64,000 bases of DNA from Treponema denticola (GCF_024400535.1 NZ_CP038800.1:1798001-1862000); one strand, 5' to 3'. Numbered from the stretch's first letter, positions 1-9,024 are shown. Numbers and translations: made by a program. Notes: generated by a model not told the origin, from the sequence alone.

Positions 1-434
1 ATGCAGATAAGATAGGCTTTTTGCGTTCTACTACAAGTCTTATTCAGATTGTAGGACGGGCAGCCAGAAACGAAAATGGTAAGGTAGTTATGTATGCCGA
101 CAGGATAAGCGATGCCATGAAAGAAACTATCGAAGAAACAAACCGCCGCCGTGCTATTCAGGAAGCCTATAACAAGGAACACGGTATAACGCCCAAGACA
201 ATCAAAAAAGCGATTGAAGATATTTTAACGCGGGAAAATGAAATTAAAAAAGAAGCAGCCCTTGCAGAAGCCGGCCCCCTCATCAACAGCCTAAACATTT
301 TAAATCCTGCAGACAGAAAAAAACTTATCAAAAAACTTGAAGCCCAGATGGCCGAATATGCCGACATGCTCATGTTTGAAGAAGCAGCAGTCATAAGAGA
401 CAAAATAGAAGAAGTAAGGCGGATAGGAAGTTAA
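1..434 (+). CDS. uvrB: UvrABC system protein B, C-terminal fragment
   Basis: This is the 3' end of uvrB, the DNA-translocating damage-verification subunit of nucleotide excision repair. The frame is open from the first base, so the start lies outside the window. The visible part has the end of helicase motif V and motif VI (SLIQIVGRAARN), where the arginines contact ATP, then a long charged helix. It ends in a UVR motif of about 35 residues (KKLEAQMAEYADMLMFEEAA) that binds UvrC. About 143 residues are present of the roughly 660 usual. No terminator is obvious before the next promoter. The identity is secure because motif VI and the UVR domain occur in the expected order and spacing. Confidence 0.96.
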   Translation, partial: ADKIGFLRSTTSLIQIVGRAARNENGKVVMYADRISDAMKETIEETNRRRAIQEAYNKEHGITPKTIKKAIEDILTRENEIKKEAALAEAGPLINSLNILNPADRKKLIKKLEAQMAEYADMLMFEEAAVIRDKIEEVRRIGS

Positions 435-448
435 GGAGAAATAAAATC

Positions 449-467
449 TAAAACTTATAATATAAAA
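449..467 (+). repeat. 19-bp direct repeat flanking cassette A, left copy
   Basis: The sequence TAAAACTTATAATATAAAA here recurs exactly at 4466-4484. The two copies enclose the TetR gene, the fused ECF transporter, the S component and the exporter remnant. This may mark a past insertion or recombination, or may be a chance match in AT-rich DNA. Confidence 0.5.
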
Positions 468-480
468 CACGATTAGGGGC

Positions 481-509
481 TTGTCAAAGACAATCAATAA
501 TGCTATAAT
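481..509 (+). promoter_or_regulatory. Sigma-70 promoter and palindrome for cassette A
   Basis: TTGTCA (481-486) and TATAAT (504-509) are spaced by 17 bases. The -35 box lies in a small inverted repeat, TTGTC-AAA-GACAA (481-493), a plausible binding site for the TetR protein encoded just downstream. This also shows that the in-frame TTG at 481 is not a start codon. Confidence 0.75.
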
Positions 510-546
510 CGATAACAGAATTATTTATTATAGTATCCGGAGATAT

Positions 547-1167
547 ATGGCTAATAAAAATCATGAATTGGATAAGCCGATAATTGAAGCGGCAAAACAA
601 GAATTCTTAAAGAACGGATTTCAAGAAACCTCTATCAATATAATTGCCCAAAAAGCGGGAGTTACAACAGGAGCAATATATACTCGTTATAAAGGCAAAG
701 ATGAACTTTTTTGCAGCCTTATGGAAGATTTTTTTAAATCGATAAATGACACAAGATTAAAAAACAAATCATCATATATGAACTATTATACGGATAAAAA
801 TTTTAATAATTTTATTAAGAGTATATTAAAAGAAACAGCCGACTATATAGATATTTTGTTTAATTATTATGACGAATGTAAACTATTATTATGCTGCAGT
901 AACGGCAGTTCTATAGAAAAAAAGCTTCATAAGATAATAAACAATAAAATAACTGAAACAAAACAATTTATCAAAAAAAATACATCTTCAAATATCAGTG
1001 ATGTACAATTAGATTTTGTAGAATTAGTGATGCAGCAGCAACTCAATGCATACTCGATGATCATAAAAAAAGGATATGGTAAAGAAGAAACTATTGAGTA
1101 TATAAAAACAATGGGAGAATTTATTGCTGCAGGTTGGAAAAAGATTTTCAAAAATCTTTTAAAATAA
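547..1167 (+). CDS. TetR-family regulator of cassette A
   Basis: A 206-residue DNA-binding repressor of the TetR family. The N-terminal helix-turn-helix covers about residues 12-55 with the typical core NIIAQKAGVTTGAIYTRYKG, followed by a helical ligand domain of unknown specificity. The ATG at 547 has a GGAG ribosome site four bases upstream. A longer in-frame reading from TTG at 481 is unlikely because it would start inside the -35 box. The stop is 12 bases before the ECF gene, so it probably heads that operon and represses it, and itself, through the palindrome over its promoter (inference). It is related to the TetR proteins of cassettes C and D, but its recognition helix differs from the latter. 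Confidence 0.88.
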   Translation: MANKNHELDKPIIEAAKQEFLKNGFQETSINIIAQKAGVTTGAIYTRYKGKDELFCSLMEDFFKSINDTRLKNKSSYMNYYTDKNFNNFIKSILKETADYIDILFNYYDECKLLLCCSNGSSIEKKLHKIINNKITETKQFIKKNTSSNISDVQLDFVELVMQQQLNAYSMIIKKGYGKEETIEYIKTMGEFIAAGWKKIFKNLLK

Positions 1168-1179
1168 GGAATCATAGGT

Positions 1180-3351
1180 ATGGACGATATAAATGAGGAA
1201 CTTAAACCTATTTTAGATTTTAAAATCAGTTTTTCTTATAATGCAAAAAACGAAAAAGCAATAAAGGATATACGTGGAATAATACCAAAGGGAAAGTGTA
1301 TTGTACTTTGCGGAGAAAGCGGCTGCGGTAAATCAACAATTTTAAGATGTTTAAATCATTTAATCCCGGAATTTTATGAAGGAATATTTGAAGGGTTTAT
1401 TAAAATAGATGGGGAAGACACTGTAAACAAAACAATCGGAGAAGTAGGAAATAAAATTTCATCGGTTTTTCAAGACCCCAGAAGTCAGTTTTTTTCTTTA
1501 GAAAGTGATATTGAAATTGCTTTCGGCTTAGAAAACAAGGGCATAAATTCAAACGAGATAAAAAAAAGAGTCGATAATGCTTTTTTAAAATTCGGATTAG
1601 AATATTTAAGAAATAGAGAGGTGTTTAAACTCTCAAGCGGAGAACGCCAACTTATTGCAATAATGGCAGCATGGGCTATGAACTCCGATATTATTTTACT
1701 GGACGAACCCACTGCAAATTTGGACTATACGGCAATAAAAAAATTAACGGAACTTTTATTACTCTTAAAGAATGAAGGCAAGACTCTTATTATAAGTGAA
1801 CACAGGCTATATTATCTGCATGATTTAGCTGATGAATACTGGCTTATAAAAAACGGTTATATTTTTGAAAAATATGATAAAGATATATTTTTAAAACTCT
1901 CACAAAACGATTTAAAAAATATCGGTTTAAGAGTTAATGACATAAATCAAATAGAACTGCCGCCCAAAAAAGAGGAATTTTATAATCAAGAAAATGTATT
2001 GGAAGTTAAAAACATTTCTTTTAAATACGGCAAAAAAAGAATCCTTAATGATATATCTTTTAAACTTAATTCTAATGAAATTACCTGTATTATAGGACAA
2101 AACGGTGCAGGAAAAACAACATTAGGAAAATGCTTGTGCGGTTTATTAAAACCTACACAAGGAAAAATATATCTTAATGGAAAGGCTATGAAATATGATG
2201 ATTTATATCGAAACAGTCTTTTTATAATGCAGGAATCTGAATTCCAATTTTTTACAAATTCGGTAATCGGAGAACTTAAATACGGTATAGACAGTTCCAA
2301 ATACGATGAGATAGAACCCTTATTAAAAGAATTTGACATGTGGAATCTTAGAAATAGACACCCTTTTTCGCTTTCAGGAGGACAAATGCAAAAACTTACA
2401 TTGATGACAGCATATTTATCAAGCAAAAAACTGATTATTTTAGATGAACCCACCTCAGGACTTGATAAATGGAGTATGGATTTATGTGTAAAGCTCATCG
2501 ATAAAATGAAAAAAGGAAAAATTGTTTTATTGATAAGTCATGATTTGGAATTCATTGCAGCCGTTGCCGAACAATATTTTAAAATAGAAGACGGCAAAAT
2601 ACAACAAACATGCAAGCTAAAAGATATAAAAACTCTTATAACAATATTAGACAACGGCTCTTCCCAACACAGTGAAATCAAATTAAAAAAAGACAAACCA
2701 TTAGATCCGCGAGTCAGCCTGTTCTTTTTAGGTCTTTGTATGTTTTCAATCGGAATAGATAATAAGGTCCTAATTCAAACATACAGCTTATTTTTATTAA
2801 TATTTTCGCTTATCAACAAAAGATATAAAACTTTTTTTATATATTTAATTGTTTTATGTCTTATTTACGGACTTGAAATACTATTTCCCAATACAGCCAC
2901 CATATTTATGGCAAATCTATTGCCGAGGTATATTTTAATATTTATGATCTTCCCTGTTCTTCTTGGAGGAAGAGGAGCAACCAATATGCTGGCAGGTTTA
3001 AGAAAAATCAGAGTACCGGAAAGGCTGATACTGATTCTTTCCGTTTCATTTCGATTTTTTCCGGTACTCAACAATGATTTTAAATTACTAAAACAATCAA
3101 TAAAGAACAGAAAAAATTACGAAGAAAAAAACATATTAAAAAAAGTTTTTCTGCATTGCGAAGCTCTTATTACCTCAATTATATTTAGAGTAATAAGAAT
3201 AGCAGAAACATTATCCGCTTCTGCAGAAACAAGGGGCATAAGTATGAAAAATAAAAAAACTTCATATATTGGATTGAAATTCGGAGTACAAGATTATTTT
3301 GTGATGATAGTCTTAGCTTCAGTTTCAGTTATAAGTATATTTTTAAAATAA
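1180..3351 (+). CDS. ECF transporter: two ATPase domains fused to EcfT
   Basis: A 723-residue fusion of the whole energising module of an energy-coupling-factor importer. NBD1 (about 15-235) has Walker A GESGCGKS at 45-52, signature LSSGERQ and Walker B with DEPTANLD. NBD2 (about 270-475) has GQNGAGKTT near 306, LSGGQMQK and DEPTSGLD. From about 503 the chain becomes hydrophobic with the features of EcfT (CbiQ family), including the coupling motif AETRGI near 684. The earlier coupling-helix motif reads IKNRKN where xxxRG is usual, so it is degenerate. In the other cassettes here A and T are separate genes. It precedes its S component by 14 bases. The substrate is unknown; the family and context suggest a metal chelate or tetrapyrrole. 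Confidence 0.9.
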   Translation: MDDINEELKPILDFKISFSYNAKNEKAIKDIRGIIPKGKCIVLCGESGCGKSTILRCLNHLIPEFYEGIFEGFIKIDGEDTVNKTIGEVGNKISSVFQDPRSQFFSLESDIEIAFGLENKGINSNEIKKRVDNAFLKFGLEYLRNREVFKLSSGERQLIAIMAAWAMNSDIILLDEPTANLDYTAIKKLTELLLLLKNEGKTLIISEHRLYYLHDLADEYWLIKNGYIFEKYDKDIFLKLSQNDLKNIGLRVNDINQIELPPKKEEFYNQENVLEVKNISFKYGKKRILNDISFKLNSNEITCIIGQNGAGKTTLGKCLCGLLKPTQGKIYLNGKAMKYDDLYRNSLFIMQESEFQFFTNSVIGELKYGIDSSKYDEIEPLLKEFDMWNLRNRHPFSLSGGQMQKLTLMTAYLSSKKLIILDEPTSGLDKWSMDLCVKLIDKMKKGKIVLLISHDLEFIAAVAEQYFKIEDGKIQQTCKLKDIKTLITILDNGSSQHSEIKLKKDKPLDPRVSLFFLGLCMFSIGIDNKVLIQTYSLFLLIFSLINKRYKTFFIYLIVLCLIYGLEILFPNTATIFMANLLPRYILIFMIFPVLLGGRGATNMLAGLRKIRVPERLILILSVSFRFFPVLNNDFKLLKQSIKNRKNYEEKNILKKVFLHCEALITSIIFRVIRIAETLSASAETRGISMKNKKTSYIGLKFGVQDYFVMIVLASVSVISIFLK

Positions 3352-3365
3352 AAAGGAGATTCAAG

Positions 3366-3944
3366 ATGAACAACGGCAAATTAAAAGTAAAGGACGTTAT
3401 CACAGTTACATTATTATCATTATGCAATATTTTGATATTTTCATTGGGTACATTTATGTATGCGACACCAATCACCATTCTTTTAACGCCCGTACTATAC
3501 TCCCTATTACAAGGAGTAGTTTTTTATGTTATTGGAGTAAAGGTAAAAAAAAGAGGAGCATTTATAATCTATTCTTTTATTCAAGGCATTATTTCATTTT
3601 ATCCGCCTTATATTTTAATGTTTATCCTCTCCGGTTTAATAGCCGAATTATTACTCTATAAAAAAGGATATGGAAATTTAAAGTATATCGGAATAAGCTA
3701 TGTAATTCAACAAGCACTTGCATCTATAGGGAGTGTAATTTATCCTTATACAATTGCATTAAATAAAACTCTGGATAAGATGAGCGAACAAGAACTGATA
3801 GGAAATATTACAAAAGCAGGAAAATTAATTTCTTCATGGGGAGCACTGATTTTATTAATTTTAGTAATTTTTTCTGCAATAATCGGAGCTTATATAGGAC
3901 AAAAAATAGTAAAAAAACATATTTTAGAAAAATCCATTGATTAG
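3366..3944 (+). CDS. ECF S component, MptD/Trep_Strep family (cassette A)
   Basis: A 192-residue, very hydrophobic membrane protein with about five or six predicted segments and a basic C-terminal tail (IGQKIVKKHILEK). The length, the FYPPYI motif near the middle and the basic end match the Trep_Strep (TIGR02185) or MptD family of putative substrate-binding S components. It would capture the substrate in the membrane and dock on the fused A-A-T protein encoded 14 bases upstream. AAGGAG before the ATG fits translation. Three paralogues occur in this window, each beside an ECF module. Substrate not established. Confidence 0.85.
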   Translation: MNNGKLKVKDVITVTLLSLCNILIFSLGTFMYATPITILLTPVLYSLLQGVVFYVIGVKVKKRGAFIIYSFIQGIISFYPPYILMFILSGLIAELLLYKKGYGNLKYIGISYVIQQALASIGSVIYPYTIALNKTLDKMSEQELIGNITKAGKLISSWGALILLILVIFSAIIGAYIGQKIVKKHILEKSID

Positions 3945-3958
3945 TAAAGAGTGAAAAA

Positions 3959-4490
3959 ATGAAATCTGAAAAAAATTACAGCTTTTTTAAAGAGATGAAA
4001 GAATTTATAAAACCATATAAGAAAAAATATTTTTTATCCGTTTTATTAAGTTCATTTTCCGTGTTATGTGAATTATTATCTTATTCTTTTATAGGCATAA
4101 TAGCAGCCATATCTTTAGAGGAGCAAGCGATAAAAATACATTGATTGCTTTAGTCTTAGTAATAATATGCAAAACAGCAAATGTGATTTTTTTAAATTTT
4201 TCTACGCTCATATCACACAAGACGGCATATTTAACACTAAAAGATATAAGATGTGCAGTTTGCGATAAATTTATTAGAGTACCCATGGGATATTTTGATA
4301 AAAACTCCAGCACATTTATTACCGGAAATGACGGCAAATCTAATTATACCGGCAGCGATGATTATTTGGCTCAGTATCATTAATATTAAACTGACAGGAA
4401 TAATCATGCTTTGGATTATAAATGGAATTTATAAAGGATTGGGAACTCTCAACTGCTTGAAAAATTAAAACTTATAATATAAAATACCAA
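3959..4490 (+). pseudogene. Decayed ABC exporter (cassette A)
   Basis: Three overlapping short frames together resemble an exporter-type ABC protein. First comes an N-terminus with one membrane segment (3959-4144). A second frame follows with ISHKTAYLTLKDIR and VPMGYFDKNSS (4141-4383), matching the transmembrane domain of the cassette C exporter. The end, read with one frameshift, gives GIYKGLWNSQ-like residues typical of the exporter C-terminus. Roughly 400 or more residues, including the whole ATPase domain, are missing. It was probably co-transcribed with the ECF genes upstream (14-base gap). It shows that cassette A once also had the exporter part seen in cassettes B and C. Confidence 0.72.
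4466..4484 (+). repeat. 19-bp direct repeat flanking cassette A, right copy
   Basis: Exact copy of 449-467, lying immediately after the exporter remnant. Confidence 0.5.
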
Positions 4491-4563
4491 ATGAAGAGGA
4501 TATTATAAACAGTTTGACATAAATTCGACCTCACTATTTATCTATAATTTATAGGATGTTAAT

Positions 4564-5562
4564 ATGGCAAAATTACAAAAAGAACCGATTGTAGTAAATC
4601 AAAAAATAATTAAAGAAAAAATTTACACTATACGAGGACAAAAGGTGATGCTTGACTTCCACCTTGCTGAAATATATGGATATGAAACAAAAAGGTTTAA
4701 TGAGCAAGTCAAAAGAAATATCGAGAAATTCGAAGATGATTTTATGTTTCAATTAACCAATGAAGAAGTACAGATACTTTCAAGGTCGCATTTTGCGACC
4801 TTGAACAAAATAACGGGAAGAGGAAGCAATATCAAATATAATCCTTATGCCTTTACGGAACAAGGTATTTATATGCTTATGACAGTATTAAAAGGAGACC
4901 TTGCAATAAAACAAAGCAAGGCTTTAATAAGAATGTTTAAGCAAATGAAAGACTATCTAATTGAAAACCAAGATTTTATAAGCTCTAAGGAACTGGCACA
5001 AATAGCAATACAAACAAATCAAAACACTAAAAATATATCTGAAATAAAATCACAAATGGCTACGAAAGAAGAGCTAAAAAAGGTCATGGATAATTTTATC
5101 GATCCCGATACCTATAAACACTTTTTGATTATGGACGGAAAGAAAATAGAAGCTGATATAGCCTATCAAAAAATATATAAATCGGCTAAGCATACTGTTT
5201 ACGTAGTGGATAACTACATAGGATTAAAAACTTTAGAATTATTAAGAGAAGCAAAGGAAAGTATCACTATAAAAATTTTTACTGATAATATTAAACATCG
5301 TACTATGTTGACTACTTCAATTTTAAAGGATTTTAAAATTGAGTATCCTAATATTTCTCTTTCCTTTCAAAAGACAAAGGGTAAATATCATGATAGATAT
5401 ATTGCAATAGATTATAACACAAAAAATGAAGCAATATATCATTGCGGAGGTTCTTCAAAAGATGCAGGTAATAAAATTACAAGTATTTTGAAGATTGATG
5501 ATACAGTACTTTATCATCCGATGTTTGATGAATTATTATTAAATCCGATATTAAAGATATAG
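4564..5562 (+). CDS. ORF6N-domain protein with C-terminal PLD-like domain
   Basis: A 332-residue protein. Residues about 10-100 form an ORF6N domain, a DNA-binding module common in phage and accessory regions: IYTIRGQKVMLDFHLAEIYG, then FMFQL and YAFTEQGIYML. A helical linker follows. From about residue 195 the chain resembles a phospholipase-D-like fold: VYVVDNYIG, then a half HKD motif with H-D-R and D (KYHDRYIAIDY) and GGSS. Only one catalytic half-site is seen, as in PLD enzymes that dimerise, but R replaces the usual K. A TTGACA stands at 4514-4519, though no well-spaced -10 could be fixed. It sits between two decayed genes, suggesting insertion. A role in phage or plasmid defence is possible but unproven. 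Confidence 0.78.
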   Translation: MAKLQKEPIVVNQKIIKEKIYTIRGQKVMLDFHLAEIYGYETKRFNEQVKRNIEKFEDDFMFQLTNEEVQILSRSHFATLNKITGRGSNIKYNPYAFTEQGIYMLMTVLKGDLAIKQSKALIRMFKQMKDYLIENQDFISSKELAQIAIQTNQNTKNISEIKSQMATKEELKKVMDNFIDPDTYKHFLIMDGKKIEADIAYQKIYKSAKHTVYVVDNYIGLKTLELLREAKESITIKIFTDNIKHRTMLTTSILKDFKIEYPNISLSFQKTKGKYHDRYIAIDYNTKNEAIYHCGGSSKDAGNKITSILKIDDTVLYHPMFDELLLNPILKI

Positions 5563-5721
5563 GCAATGTTAAGGTATATTGTAAAAGTGAACTTACAGAC
5601 GACATAGAATGGAAAAAACCGTATCTTTTCGGTAAAGGTTTATGACAAAATAGGCTTAATCGTAGAAGGAACTCATGAACGCTTTATTGTCAACAATGAA
5701 AAATTTCAAAAAAGCAAATGA
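5563..5721 (+). pseudogene. 3' remnant of a FlK-like thioesterase
   Basis: One frame gives VKVYCKSELTDDIEWKK and, after a shift at an A6 run near 5613-5618, another gives FSVKVYDKIGLIVEGTHERF and a short tail ending at 5721. The GTHERFIV block near the C-terminus is characteristic of small hotdog thioesterases of the fluoroacetyl-CoA thioesterase-like type, as remembered from the family. The N-terminal half is absent and there is no start. It directly follows the ORF6N gene, whose arrival may have truncated it. Confidence 0.45.
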
Positions 5722-5754
5722 AAAGATACAGTAACTATTAAGGAGAAAACACAT

Positions 5755-6123
5755 TTGGATATAAAAAAATTTTGGAAAGCAATTGCGGAACAAGATGCTG
5801 AAAAAATACGTTCTTATTTTAATAAAACTGCAACTATCAGATGGCATAATACAAATGAACAATTTACTTTAGAAGAATTTATCAAAGCTAATTGTGAATA
5901 TCCCGGCAAATGGGAGGCAGAAGTTGAGAGGATCGAAAAAATAGATAATCTAATCATTACTGCCGTAAAAGTATTCAACAACGATACATCGGTTCACGCA
6001 ACATCCTTTATAAAAATTGAAGATGATAAGATTGTTTCAATGGATGAATATTGGGGAGATGACGGCAAGCCTCCGCAATGGAGACTTGAAATGAAAATAG
6101 GAACTGCGATAAAACTATTATAA
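5755..6123 (+). CDS. NTF2/SnoaL-like small protein
   Basis: A 122-residue protein with the composition and pattern of the SnoaL/NTF2-like cone fold. It has an N-terminal helix (FWKAIAEQDAEKIRSYF), a TIRWHNTNEQF strand region, and later strands ending in MDEYWGDDG. Such proteins are often monomeric or dimeric with a ligand pocket, and many have no known enzyme activity. The start is TTG at 5755, supported by AAGGAG nine bases upstream; there is no ATG nearby. It probably stands alone, between a gene remnant and the end of the convergent cassette B operon. A specific function cannot be given. Confidence 0.75.
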   Translation: MDIKKFWKAIAEQDAEKIRSYFNKTATIRWHNTNEQFTLEEFIKANCEYPGKWEAEVERIEKIDNLIITAVKVFNNDTSVHATSFIKIEDDKIVSMDEYWGDDGKPPQWRLEMKIGTAIKLL

Positions 6124-6270
6124 TTTATACATGCTTGAAAATTATTCTCATCAATTGTTCTTAAGTTAATCATCGAATCTTACTATATATTCAAAACACG
6201 TATTTGTCAAGACAAGGTTTTATCGTCCGCATGAAAACTTAAAGCACTTCGCAAGTTGAACATACTTACA

Positions 6271-7695
6271 TCATCGATTTTCATTCGTAATATATTTATG
6301 ATACTGTATTTTCCCCTTACTCATGTATATAATGGTATCAGCGACTTCTGCGGTAAACTCGATGTCATGTGTGATGACAATAATAGTTTTTCCTTTTTCT
6401 GCAAGATACCGGAACAAATCAGCAATGATTTTCATGTGGAACCCATCAAGCCCGCTGGTAGGCTCATCAAAGACAATAATATCCCGTCCGCTCAGATAAG
6501 CTATTCCAATAAGCAATCTTTGTTTTTGCCCTCCTGAAAGAACCTGAGGATTTGTATCAAGGGAAATTTTTAAATGTAGTTCATCAAGGCAGGCTTTTAT
6601 TTTTTCATCGGTAAGCCTTTTATTTCCGATTTGAAATTCGTTTCTTATGGAGTAACCGTATAGCTGATAATCTATGTCCTGTCCTACAAAAAAGGTTCTT
6701 TGTAATCGCTCTTTTTTCTTTACCGGTGCCGTATCGATATACATACCACCTTCCGTTTGCTTGTATAAACCGGTAATGATTTTGCAAAGACTGCTTTTCC
6801 CCGCCCCGTTTTCTCCTACAATAACATGAACCTTTCCGCTTTCTAAATTGAGGTCAACAGTTTCTAATATGCGATAACAATTTTTTATATAAACAATCCC
6901 TTTGCAAGCAGCGAAAGAATTATCCCCATTAACCTTTTTATCTACATTTATTTTAGGTAAATTAAATTGCCTCAGTCCAAGGTTTCTCAAATCAAAATTA
7001 TTTAAAGAATGTATTTCATGCTTTGACATGTCTTTTATAATTTGTCCGTCTTTCATTATAATTAAGCGATCTATTAATTTTTTTAAATAATGTAAACGGT
7101 GTTCGGAAATAACAACCGTACAGCCTTTTTCTTTGACTCTTTTTAAAAATTCGGCTAATCCACTTGTCGCCGCACTATCTAAATTCGCAGAGGGTTCATC
7201 TAACACGAAGCCTTTAGGTTGTGTACAAAATACGGAGCCTATTGCAACTTTTTGCTTTTCTCCGCTTGAAAGATACATCATATCAGTATCTAAAATCTTT
7301 TCTATTTCGAGCTCCCTTGCGGCTTCTTCAAGCTTATTCTTCATCAAAACCCTATCTTCACAAGCATTTTCCATAGCAATGACTAATTCATCTTTCACTT
7401 TTCTTGCTAAAAATTGACTTCGCGGATCTTGAAACACAGAGCCCCAATATTTTGAAAGCTCACCAATGCTCATATTCTTGGCATCTTTACCATATAACTC
7501 ATATCTTCCCTGTACCGTACCGGAATAAAAATGCGGGCACAGTCCGTTTAATACACGTATAAGGGTCGTTTTTCCGCAGCCTGAAAGACCGGTAATGACA
7601 ACAAACTCACCTTGATTGACTTTTATATTTATATTATTCAAAATCTGTGTTCTACCGTCATAGGAAAAAGAATAATTTTGCAGTTCTACCGCCAT
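6271..7695 (-). CDS. ECF ATPase, two fused domains (cassette B)
   Basis: The energising subunit of the cassette B ECF importer, with EcfA1 and EcfA2 halves in one chain of about 474 residues. NBD1 has GLSGCGKTT, the QDPRSQF Q-loop, LSSGEKQK and DEPSANLD. NBD2 has GENGAGKSS, LSGGQKQR and DEPTSGLD, then a switch ITHD. The start is taken at 7695 (MAVELQ), with GGGGTTGGA just upstream and a 10-base overlap with the EcfT gene; an ATG at 7707 in the same frame is an alternative. It is the last gene of the minus-strand operon running from 12569. Confidence 0.92.
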   Translation of the reverse strand: MAVELQNYSFSYDGRTQILNNINIKVNQGEFVVITGLSGCGKTTLIRVLNGLCPHFYSGTVQGRYELYGKDAKNMSIGELSKYWGSVFQDPRSQFLARKVKDELVIAMENACEDRVLMKNKLEEAARELEIEKILDTDMMYLSSGEKQKVAIGSVFCTQPKGFVLDEPSANLDSAATSGLAEFLKRVKEKGCTVVISEHRLHYLKKLIDRLIIMKDGQIIKDMSKHEIHSLNNFDLRNLGLRQFNLPKINVDKKVNGDNSFAACKGIVYIKNCYRILETVDLNLESGKVHVIVGENGAGKSSLCKIITGLYKQTEGGMYIDTAPVKKKERLQRTFFVGQDIDYQLYGYSIRNEFQIGNKRLTDEKIKACLDELHLKISLDTNPQVLSGGQKQRLLIGIAYLSGRDIIVFDEPTSGLDGFHMKIIADLFRYLAEKGKTIIVITHDIEFTAEVADTIIYMSKGKIQYHKYITNENR

Positions 7696-8402
7696 TTCCA
7701 ACCCCATTTTATTTCTATAATTTTTAGGCAGATAAAACCGGCTAATAACATTACCAATGCAACGCTATCCTTTTTTGTCCACCGAACTTCCGAAAAACTG
7801 ACAATAGCATTGTTCACCTCAATTCCGCGAGTAAGTGCTGCCGCTGTTATTTCATCCGAAATACGCACGGTTCTGATAAGCAGCGGTATCAATGTTAAAT
7901 AAAAATTTTTTGGTAAGTGAAAAACCGTGTTTAATAGCGATATTCCTATTCCCCTAAACTTTAAGGCACCTCGTATCGCTTTTAATTCATACTTAATCGT
8001 GGGTAAAAATCGTAATAACACAATAACTGAAATACCGAACCCTTTCGGTAAATGCAGCCGATGAAAAACTTCGAGAAGCATTCCCGGAGGTCTATCCGAA
8101 ATTCCCGACACAAGAGAAAGCGGGATTAAAAGATGCCTTGTAACGGCTGCGAATAGCCATAAGGTTTGAAGTTTTGTTATTCCGACCGTAAGGTGAGAAA
8201 ACAAAAAGAGCAGCAAAAAAATTAAAACAAAGGTGAATGCCTTTTTGTATTCTCTTTGAACTAAAATAAAAACTATGGAAACAGCAAACGCTGCTATAAA
8301 AGTAATTTCATTTTTATAGGTCAAAAAGGCTATACTGCCGGCAACGGCAAGAAAGAGGTTTACTCTTATATCGGGAATATATTTTTTGTTTTCTGCCGGC
8401 AT
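7686..8402 (-). CDS. EcfT transmembrane coupling protein (cassette B)
   Basis: A 238-residue CbiQ/EcfT family membrane protein. It has a hydrophobic N-terminal half and then the two coupling-helix motifs expected of EcfT, ALKFRGIGIS and ALTRGIEV, whose RG pairs contact the ATPases. It links the ATPase encoded next with the S component encoded just before (3-base gap to 8406). About five membrane segments can be seen. Both RG motifs are intact, so a working module is likely. Confidence 0.9.
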   Translation of the reverse strand: MPAENKKYIPDIRVNLFLAVAGSIAFLTYKNEITFIAAFAVSIVFILVQREYKKAFTFVLIFLLLFLFSHLTVGITKLQTLWLFAAVTRHLLIPLSLVSGISDRPPGMLLEVFHRLHLPKGFGISVIVLLRFLPTIKYELKAIRGALKFRGIGISLLNTVFHLPKNFYLTLIPLLIRTVRISDEITAAALTRGIEVNNAIVSFSEVRWTKKDSVALVMLLAGFICLKIIEIKWGWKWR

Positions 8403-8405
8403 ACC

Positions 8406-9005
8406 TTATTTTTCTACCATTCCGCCGGAAATAAAATATCTATTCAATACTCGATACCCGATTTGCGTACCCGCAATGGAGCCGATAGCAGTAAGAAGCA
8501 TACCGATGCCTATATTTTCAGCACTATAAACTGCGAATATCGAATCAATATATTCTTGTGTCAATCCATTTGCCTGTAATCCTGCAATCATCGCATCTTT
8601 TTGCAAAAAAATAAGCACATTGGGAGCCAGCATTATTATCAAACCGAACAGTGTATACGCAATAGTTGCTTTTATTTTATTCTTATAGCCGTTGTTCCAC
8701 AGGATAAGTTCCATAACCAAGCCTGCACCGGCTATCATTGCACTGATGATAATCATACTGTTTACAAAAAAATAGTACACGGCAAAAATAAACGAGAATA
8801 TAAAAGCCGTTCCCAATTTAGGAGCCTTTGCTATCATCAAACAATAAATGATGCCGCATAATACCCCATCGATTCCGCCTACAAACCAAATAACAAATTT
8901 TAGATTTGTTATAAACGGCATTAATACTACCGTTTGTATGCCGATCATAATGGCGGTAAGCAATGTAATAAGGACAATATCCTTTAATCCGATTTTCTTA
9001 TTCAT
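8406..9005 (-). CDS. ECF S component, MptD/Trep_Strep family (cassette B)
   Basis: A 199-residue integral membrane protein of the Trep_Strep or MptD family, with about six hydrophobic segments and a C-terminal basic stretch (GTQIGYRVLNRYF). The ATG at 9005 follows a GGAGG site; the frame is open further upstream but those codons overlap the preceding ABC gene and have no ribosome site. It lies 19 bases after the exporter gene at 9025 and 3 bases before EcfT, so all are one operon. Presumed to bind the transported compound. Confidence 0.85.
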   Translation of the reverse strand: MNKKIGLKDIVLITLLTAIMIGIQTVVLMPFITNLKFVIWFVGGIDGVLCGIIYCLMIAKAPKLGTAFIFSFIFAVYYFFVNSMIIISAMIAGAGLVMELILWNNGYKNKIKATIAYTLFGLIIMLAPNVLIFLQKDAMIAGLQANGLTQEYIDSIFAVYSAENIGIGMLLTAIGSIAGTQIGYRVLNRYFISGGMVEK

Positions 9006-9024
9006 TTGTATTCCTCCAGAAGCT

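Noticed and set aside
481-546. TTG start giving the TetR of cassette A a 22-residue extension
   Set aside because: The TTG is the first half of a TTGTCA -35 box with a TATAAT 17 bases downstream, and an ATG with a good ribosome site lies at 547.
4089-4337. Antisense frames through the exporter remnant
   Set aside because: They match no family and are shadows of the degenerate sense gene.
6200-6235. Palindrome TTGTC-AA-GACAA near the end of cassette B as an operator
   Set aside because: It lies at the end of an operon with no promoter beside it; it resembles 481-493 but no role can be argued.
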